Below, one piece after another: positions 58,601 through 64,000 of a stretch of DNA of 64,000 nucleotides. Numbering within the stretch: the stretch's first letter is position 1; the number at the start of each line of letters is the position of its first letter. The DNA is from Ectocarpus siliculosus (taxonomy: Eukaryota; Sar; Phaeophyceae; Ectocarpales; Ectocarpaceae), in assembly GCA_000310025.1 (NCBI GenBank), contig FN649735.1, positions 1,327,283 through 1,391,282 on the forward strand, written 5' to 3'. Below the pieces are notes generated by a model, which saw only the letters and a list, made by a program, of their open reading frames with translations, did not search any database and was not told the DNA's origin. The position numbers and the translations under genes are program-made.

Positions 58601-60279
58601 ATCTATGGAGTACCATCCACCATCGTATCTGTAGTCCGAGTCTCACACCTATCATGCACCCGAACGCAGGCAATGTTTACCACATAATACTAATCGTCAT
58701 TATTTGCTGCGAATTATTTACCATAAATTTATTCTCAGAAACTCATCCGTTTCCCCTTCGTCGGTACCATCTGCTAAAGAGCTACCGTATTTGGAAAATT
58801 TATGTATTTCGGCGGGGGCGTGCAGCGTGCAGCAGCTTTTCTCTCCACGCCCGCGCAATCAATCGGCGAAGGCAACCCATACGCCGCGCTGTCGAAAGAC
58901 TGCTGCTGCTGCTGCTGCTCTTGAGTGCACGTACTTCCACATATCTACATCTACACAGCGATATGCTTGGGGGCAGGAAAGAGTGAGGGTCGCAAGAAAG
59001 GTACAGGCAGTAGTGGGTGCACCGGACGAACAAACACCAACAAGGACGACCACCTCGCCAAAACGACCCTCGTGCGGTTTCCGTGCGTTAGTGCGATGGC
59101 TTCTTGCGCCCGCGGGCAAAGGCCCCGCCCGGGGCTTCGTTTGTCACTATCACACTATAGCTGCTGTACCGCTGCTATTAGACACAGCAGTATGCTCATC
59201 ATCATCGTCGAGAGTGCATGGATTGTCATGCCTCTCGGTTCACAGCAGTATTATTGTAGTGCTGAGAGGCAAGCTGAGTCTCCTCGCACAGCAGGTGATG
59301 GTGCGGAGACAGCAGTCAGTTGTGCGACACAGAAGTCTTACACGTGAACACATTCGGCGAACAGACCGTGCCAAATCTACACACAAGCGGCGACGAAAAG
59401 GTGTGCCCCTTTTAGGAGCGCTGCTGATACGTACATCAGTAAGGTTGCCGGGAGTCCTCTTGCACAAGCAGCGGCGATATACACCTGAACGGGATGGAGC
59501 ATCCACACCAACCTTTGCTGACCGATTCGACGGTTCAGAAAAGATTGTACATATACAACGGCGGCCAACGCCTGCCGCCCCCGTCCACACACAGCAAACA
59601 CATGCCAATTGTAAAGAAACGAATAAGTGCGGGAAACCTGTATCCACGTAGATGATACCTGATATCTCGGATGGGTAGTCTTTCTGTGTGTGTTTTTATT
59701 ATTCCTTAATGCAGGAATCCGCTGCTTCGTGTGCGTGTGTGCTGAACGATACAGGATGGACCAGAGCACTGTACCGACGGGGGAAACAGGGGCCCTCTTG
59801 CGTGTTGCACACGATTTGCTGCTGCTACATTTGTACGGACCAAGACGTTGGGCAACAGAAAATTAAAATTCATCCGGTGTGCGCTTGACTCTGTTCAAGC
59901 CCTCGGCCTGCAAAAGAGAGGGACAGAGAGGAGACCCCGTTAATTCGTTTCGCCTAGAGCGAGAGGCAACTTGCGCCTCCCAGCAGCACGCCAAATACGA
60001 TCGGTCTGTTGTTGGTGCGAATCAACCCCACCCCGGCGAACTCTCCTTTCTCCGCGTCTCCATCAACACGCCGCCAATACTCTGTCGTGCCCTACATACA
60101 AACAAGAAAAGACACGACGTACTCGAGTGCCCATTTCTCACAGGAGCTGTCTCGCTCGCTCTTACCGAATCCCAAGACGACGCCAGCAGCAGGTCGCTGG
60201 CCGGCGCAAAGCACACGGCCGAGATGCCGTCTGTGGGGGGGTCGCTCAGCTGCATCTCGTTGTTGCCTGCCGACGACAT
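49605..60279 (-). CDS. BUB3: Mitotic checkpoint WD40 protein BUB3
   Basis: BUB3 is a seven-bladed WD40 protein that recruits BUB1/BUBR1 to phosphorylated KNL1 at kinetochores in the spindle assembly checkpoint. Seven exons are 60279-60166, 55264-55131, 54102-53925, 53028-52810, 51182-51063, 50259-50114 and 49674-49605. All are GT-AG and phase-consistent, totalling 981 nt (326 residues), close to the usual ~328. Diagnostic pieces: [64 protein letters not shown], the BUB3-typical [14 protein letters not shown] and [51 protein letters not shown] and C-terminal [11 protein letters not shown]. These separate it from its relative RAE1. The gene appears intact. Introns of up to 4.9 kb hold several repeats listed separately. 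Confidence 0.96.
51590..51956. repeat. Element-like segment and CGTAC microsatellite in BUB3 intron
   Basis: 51650-51715 resembles part of the left-arm insertion at 28835-28900 (CCTCTTT..., GTAATCGAG, ATCTACGG). At 51913-51956 a perfect pentamer array, CGTAC, is repeated about nine times. Both lie in the BUB3 intron between the exons at 53028-52810 and 51182-51063. Confidence 0.6.
52302..52788 (+). mobile_element. Family B copy interrupted by a LINE-like 3' fragment
   Basis: The first half of family B (ATCGGGAAAGTTGGGTTGGG...GTCTGCGTA) ends at about 52345. The second half (GCTCCCTGTTCTATTTATTT...) resumes at about 52735. Between them, flanked on both sides by long C-runs, is a plus-strand open segment. 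It reads [20 protein letters not shown], and then in a shifted frame [17 protein letters not shown] and [16 protein letters not shown]. The C...H...C spacing with ECELY is like the zinc-knuckle end of non-LTR retrotransposon reverse transcriptases. There is an in-frame TAG and a probable frameshift, so it is dead. Family assignment is by resemblance only. Confidence 0.5.
53835..53886 (-). repeat. Duplicated end of BUB3 exon 3 within the intron
   Basis: About 50 bp match the 3' end of exon 3 (53928-53979) at an offset of 93 bp. The copy has changed DPRSKQ to DPR plus a TGA stop, and its splice donor is replaced by a G-run. It therefore looks like a non-functional partial exon duplication. Confidence 0.8.
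54162..54324. mobile_element. 163-bp MITE-like element with TA ends
   Basis: The element runs TACCGTTTAAGAGAG ... CTCTCTTAAACCGTA, an inverted repeat with one mismatch, bounded by TA as in Tc1/mariner/pogo-type target duplications. Inside, a segment AACTGGCTTGTC-CGACC occurs twice, next to a second TACGGTTTA copy, so the element is itself a partial tandem duplication. It lies just outside BUB3 exon 3, with no ORF. Confidence 0.65.
54949..55065 (-). repeat. Family A dispersed repeat
   Basis: A near-complete inverted copy. Its reverse complement reads GTGTGTTTGTGTTCGTC, TTCTGGCGCCGGTATTCAGG, then GTCAGCCGGGGTCACAC and AAGAGGAAGGTCACACC. It lies in a BUB3 intron. Confidence 0.65.
55388..55462 (-). 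repeat. Family C dispersed repeat
   Basis: Nearly identical to 10226-10290 in inverse orientation, including GATGCGAGGTCAATGGTC and CGACTACGGCATACACGAC, and bordered by a G-run. The AGGTCAATGG part faintly resembles a tRNA A box, but no B box follows. Confidence 0.6.
55463..60165. other. Rest of BUB3 intron 1
   Basis: This 4.7-kb intron segment has a direct repeat of about 80 bp (about 56915 and 57135: CCTCCAA, GCTGATTC or GCTAATTC, TTCGG, then CTATATGAT). It also has CAG/CTG and pyrimidine-rich tracts and one 315-codon plus ORF (58704-59651) that I judge spurious. I see no nested gene. Confidence 0.45.
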
Positions 60280-60928
60280 AGTTGCTGCTGGCTGCTCTTC
60301 CTTCCTTCCCTCCGTACCCCTCTCGACCGCAGGAAGTATGAATGAAATGCGTGTTCGTTTTTTGTTGGCGGGCATCACCACCGCCGTTGATCAAGAAACT
60401 TTTAAAAATCCAGTGCGTTATACGTGCCACAATGGGTGATATTCGGCCCTTTTCCGGCATCTACGGTGTCTCCTAAATTTCCTCCCGAACCGGCAATAGA
60501 TTAGCCGCCAGTGGGTGCGTGCAGGATGGTACTTGATTCACCACAAGAGAGCAGCGCTGTTGCACTTGCGTGTTTACAGGCGCCCTTCTTCTTCAGGAAA
60601 GCGCTGGTTCGTCCGCATGCTGAGTGTCGTCTCCGTCACTGTTGTTAGGTGAGACGCAGGCATCGCAGCATCGTTTTTTGGGTCATTTTTTGGTTCATGA
60701 CAAACGGCGTCATACCGTTGTACCCGGCTTCCCGGCTTGTCACATAGAAAAGATTGTATGTAGACGGCGAGAGAGGGACGGGAGTCGACTTAGCACTGAG
60801 CATGCAGCTATTGTTGTAGCAGCGAAATAGTCCCTCACCCTACCCAGTGTCGGTTACAGTAGCATTGAATCACGCCGTCCCCCCATACGCGCGTCCTCGC
60901 AGAGCGAGAGAAAGCCAAAAAAGCGCCG
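60280..60928. promoter_or_regulatory. Interval between BUB3 and a divergent gene
   Basis: It holds the BUB3 5' UTR and promoter on the left and probably the promoter of the plus-strand gene on the right. No specific motif is recognised. Confidence 0.3.
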
Positions 60929-61075
60929 TTGCGGATGAGGTTCAGTCCTTGTTGGCATGCCGCCACGATCTCGCTGCTCCAGACCTGCTCAGCAGGGGAG
61001 GGTCGTCACGTCCACCACGCACGAGACCCACCACCCCTTGCAACACCAACGGGAGCATCGCCACCTCTGCCGCTG

Positions 61076-61945
61076 ATGGCCTACGCGTTTTCGCCGTCAA
61101 CAAGAAGAGCGTTACATCCAGCCACAACCACCACCTCCTCCCGGAGAAGCTCGGCCTCAAAGCCTCGCCTCGGCCACCGCCACCGGTCCGCCACGCAGAG
61201 GACCACGCGGATGAGCGAGGCGGCACGCCCCGGCGCCGACAGCGGCGTTGCCCTGTGGTTAGACATGCGTACCGCCGTTCTCCCCGCCGCTCAGACCCTC
61301 AAGACGCTATACGGCGAGCTCCGGCAGAGGGAGGAAGCGCTAGGGCGCAGCCCGGAGGATACGGACTGGACCCTGAGCCGCGTACCGAACCCGGTCGGGG
61401 CGTTGCTCTACGCGGCGGAGCCAGAGGAAAGGGCGGCGGAGGAGATGGTGGCACTCGGCGAGACCGCGGCGGCGCTCCCGTGCTTTCGGCTAGGCGGCAC
61501 CGACGGCACAGCAGTAGTGGTGGATGTTTCGAGCGGGCACGTTGTAGGGGTTAGGGTCGACCCCGTCGGCGACAACGCCGCCGGGGGGGCTGCGGGTAGT
61601 TCGGCGGCCATGGGCATTGTCGCGGCGGCACAGCAGCAGCGCGACGGCGGCGGCCTCGTGTTTTTGCCGGGGGTGCGGCCGTCTGTCTGGGAGAGCGGGG
61701 ACATGGGCACGGTTCTCCGGATTGCCTCGAGCGCCTGCGCCGGGGCCGGGAAGACGCTCGTCGTCACGGTGAGGACCGTGGGGCAGCTGCACGAAGCGGC
61801 CATGGCGGCGTTTGCGGCGTCGCAGACAACGGTGCTCGGGGTGGGCGGGACGGGTGCGGCCGAGGACGGCACTACTCCTCCGCCGATGGCTTTGCTCATT
61901 GAGCCCATGCCCGAGCTTTGGGAAGCTGGGTTGCTCTACCTTTGA
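61076..61945 (+). CDS. GC-rich single-exon gene, function unknown
   Basis: The open frame runs from 60929 to a TGA at 61943-61945. The start is not settled: ATGs occur at 60929, 61076 (MAYAFSPSTRRALHP) and 61211 (MSEAARPGADSG). I list 61076 because the part before it is low complexity. From 61211 the sequence is clearly protein-like: VALWLDMRTAVLPAAQTLK, EDTDWTLSRVPNPVGALLY, AVVVDVSSGHVVGVRVDP, GKTLVVTVRTVGQLHEAA and ALLIEPMPELWEAGLLYL. The Ser/Arg/Thr-rich N-terminal extension could be an organelle-targeting sequence, but this is only a possibility. No recognised family. It is divergent from BUB3. Confidence 0.6.
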   Translation: MAYAFSPSTRRALHPATTTTSSRRSSASKPRLGHRHRSATQRTTRMSEAARPGADSGVALWLDMRTAVLPAAQTLKTLYGELRQREEALGRSPEDTDWTLSRVPNPVGALLYAAEPEERAAEEMVALGETAAALPCFRLGGTDGTAVVVDVSSGHVVGVRVDPVGDNAAGGAAGSSAAMGIVAAAQQQRDGGGLVFLPGVRPSVWESGDMGTVLRIASSACAGAGKTLVVTVRTVGQLHEAAMAAFAASQTTVLGVGGTGAAEDGTTPPPMALLIEPMPELWEAGLLYL

Positions 61946-63604
61946 TCTGAGACTGTTGCCACCGGTAGAGACAGAAGTACTGCTGGTTTGTGTAGTGCAT
62001 GAGGGAACCCTATATGGCTGTGCTGGTGTGATCGAGGCCTTACTGGATTGAGACCTTGGTTTAGTTGGCGTGCAGGGTGGTCAATGTAGATGGAGATTAA
62101 CTGGTTGGGAACTATAGTCCCGAAACGAAGGCACGTCATGTCTTGACCCGACGCTATGGGAAGGAAAAATAAGGTCGTTGTTCCGGTTCGGTACACGATG
62201 TTGGAGCCTTGTTACCCGATGCGCAGGAAGTCACCCTGATTTTGGCATCGTGTACCATGCCAGAACATGCCATTGAATGCGTCATCGAGTGCCCTTCGCT
62301 CTGTGAGGCCTCGTGACTGATTCGCACAGGGGTGCAGCAACGCTACCCCTTCATAACGCGCAGGCAGAAAACCTTCCGGCAAAAAAATCAACGGTGAAAT
62401 GTTTAGTTGATCACCCCCTCACCCCCTCATCTTCAACCATAGGTCGTACCCACACCGTTGTTGTTGTTGTTGTTGTGCATGCGACCAATTCTCTGCCTCT
62501 CAGTCTCGTCTATCTCTCCTTCAGTCGAAGTCTCATGGAGAAGCCTCACTCTCCCTGAGGCTCCACACTCGTGTGTGTAGACAGAGCACACGATAATACA
62601 CCCAGCGAGGGTCGGTTACGAAGGCGGTGACAAGAATACACAAGGTTCGCGGGCAGGAAAGTGTCAACCCCAAATCTATCCACGAACAAACAGCTCTTTA
62701 GCTCGTGAGCCTTTACGAGAGGAAGCGCCAACAAGATCACCCGACCCCTTGCATGCCAAAGCCCTGACACCTTTGTCTGGCGGCTGGTTCCCTCGATCTT
62801 CGTCGCCCTATCGGCTTGCGTGCTCTTGTTCCAAGTCACCCCCCGTCACCGCCGCCGTCACCCGCGTCGACCACACCAGTGAAGAATTTATTCGCGTCCT
62901 TCATCCGCGCGCTTGCGTGGGGACCCTGCTTGACCCCTACCACTCCCAACACAGGATTTCTCGGTAGAGAATAAAGGAAGAAGGCCAAGGCTCAGACAAA
63001 GGTGGCACACCTCCCGATCACCGTTCCTCCTTTTATTCCTCACCAGGAGCATCCCGAGCAAACCTTGCTGATCCAACGCAAAATATCTCTCGTTATCGAC
63101 CGAGCGTAAGCACACCCTGCTGATCCGAATCTGGGAGGACTCTCCTCAGCAAACGAGGAAGAGGAAAGAAGGAGGCTCGGGGTCGCACTTCGGGTCCTCG
63201 CTGGACCCAGTTCTGTCTCCCTTCGTCTGTCTGCGAGCTTACCGCACTACTAATAGCTCAAGGAACCGTTGCTGATTCAATTCCCCTGCGCGGAAGCACC
63301 AGCAAGAAAGCTAGGCAGGGCCCTGTTTCGCCAAGCCCAGTACCTTTTGCGACTCTCCGCGAGGTTACCCAACTAGCCCCAAGGAACCGTTGCTTATCCA
63401 GAACTAAAAGGACCCCCCAGCGCGGAAGCACTAGCACGAAAACTACATGGGAAGGTCCAGGCTGCTGTTGTTTCGCAAACTCCAGTATCCCCTAGTCTCT
63501 CTGCGAGGTTATCCAATCAGCCCCAAGGAATCGTTGCCGATCCATCGCTAAAGGGCTCTGCAGCGAGGAAAAGGCCAGCAAGACAAGCTAGGCAGAGGCT
63601 CGGG
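61946..63604. repeat. Intergenic region ending in degenerate tandem repeats
   Basis: 61946-63050 has no supported gene; a GTT run lies at 62458-62475. From about 63058 to 63600, a unit of about 120-145 bp recurs three to five times with landmarks CCAAGGAACCGTTGCTGATCC, GCGGAAGCACTAGCA and TCTGCGAGGTTAYCC. The last unit runs up to the stop codon of the helicase gene, so the array probably covers its 3' UTR. Confidence 0.55.
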
Positions 63605-63814
63605 TTACCGTTTCGGTCTCCTCCTCGAGGACCCCAGGTTTATCTTCTTGATGTCCACCCCGATCCCGTTTCCCAGTCGCCGTATGACGAACTCTTGCTG
63701 GGGCGTCACGAGCGAGATTACCTTGCCCGGCCTGCCTAGCCTCCCGGCGCGCCCCCCTCGGTGCACGTACCCCTCCCCGTCCAGCGGCAGATCAAGGTTG
63801 AAAACGTGCGTAAT
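63605..63814 (-). CDS. DEAD-box RNA helicase, last exon
   Basis: The terminal exon starts after a GGCCCGGCAG acceptor at 63814, is in phase 0, and has 69 codons plus TAA at 63607-63605. It encodes [20 protein letters not shown] then [10 protein letters not shown], which contains helicase motif VI (HRxGRxGR). It continues with [16 protein letters not shown] and GVDIKKINL, and ends in a basic SSRRRPKR tail. The first residues match motif V/VI of the RecA-like C-terminal domain that works with ATP hydrolysis to unwind RNA. All earlier motifs (Q, I, Ia, DEAD, SAT) must lie beyond the window's right edge. Which DEAD-box protein it is cannot be told. Confidence 0.88.
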   Translation of the reverse strand: MTHVFNLDLPLDGEGYVHRGGRAGRLGRPGKVISLVTPQQEFVIRRLGNGIGVDIKKINLGSSRRRPKR

Positions 63815-64000
63815 CTGCCGGGCCGCAGCAAGTACGATGCAGGAAGTGGGTTAGTACTGTTGGGGCGATAGACGTCGGCGGCAAAAATCGGGAAAATCTG
63901 GGTCTTCATCGGTGTAAAGAGGGGCGTGCGGGGCACCTGTCTCGAGCGACTGACTTCCCCGAAGGTGGCGGCAATACCAACAATCGCCACGCAAAAGAGG

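Noticed and set aside
58704-59651. 315-codon plus-strand ORF inside BUB3 intron 1
   Set aside because: Composition is mixed, with runs from CTG repeats. No domain, no hydrophobic or helical pattern and no splice-site support; GC-rich intron sequence can stay open this long by chance.

Overview
This window is nuclear DNA from an intron-rich eukaryote, most likely a brown alga of the Ectocarpus type or a close stramenopile relative. Four things point there: long spliced genes with short exons, a leucine-rich-repeat (LRR) locus in which every 24-residue repeat is its own phase-1 exon, many CAG/GCA-type simple repeats, and many small dispersed repeats. The species is inferred from gene style only. 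Three runs of N mark assembly gaps (10871-10970, 24330-24500, 41739-41838).

Layout, left to right. At 257-2579 (minus) there is a spliced gene of unknown function. It is divergent from a PP2C-type protein phosphatase at 3115-10683 (plus), whose C-terminal half is lost at the first gap. Minus-strand exons at 11081-12247 look like a FAR1/MULE-transposase-type protein and lie in a tandem duplication. Two short low-confidence plus-strand genes follow (14246-14627, 16095-16629). The LRR exon array spans 17241-22630. A two-exon multi-pass membrane protein occupies 24051-25734.

From about 27.85 to 37.54 kb lies a large imperfect inverted duplication. Its arms carry two head-to-head copies of one gene for an EGF-like, multi-transmembrane protein. 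Each copy carries a different disabling lesion. A repeat-rich interval follows. Then comes a complete Notch/LNR-repeat type I membrane protein (41265-43193, minus), about 6.4 kb of repeats with little coding signal, and a complete seven-exon BUB3 spindle-checkpoint gene spread over 10.7 kb (49605-60279, minus). A GC-rich single-exon gene of unknown function (about 61076-61945, plus) is divergent from BUB3. The window ends in the last exon of a DEAD-box RNA helicase (63605-63814, minus), behind a run of degenerate tandem repeats.

The rest is introns and intergenic DNA with at least three dispersed short-repeat families (called A, B and C below), a tRNA-like SINE candidate, a 163-bp inverted-repeat element, a 1.1-kb long-inverted-repeat element and a piece of a LINE-like retrotransposon. 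The genes do not form a pathway. BUB3, PP2C and the helicase are housekeeping or regulatory genes. The LRR, LNR and EGF-like loci are surface or recognition-type families. All exon models were built by hand from ORF continuity, GT-AG sites and matching phase; none is confirmed by transcripts.
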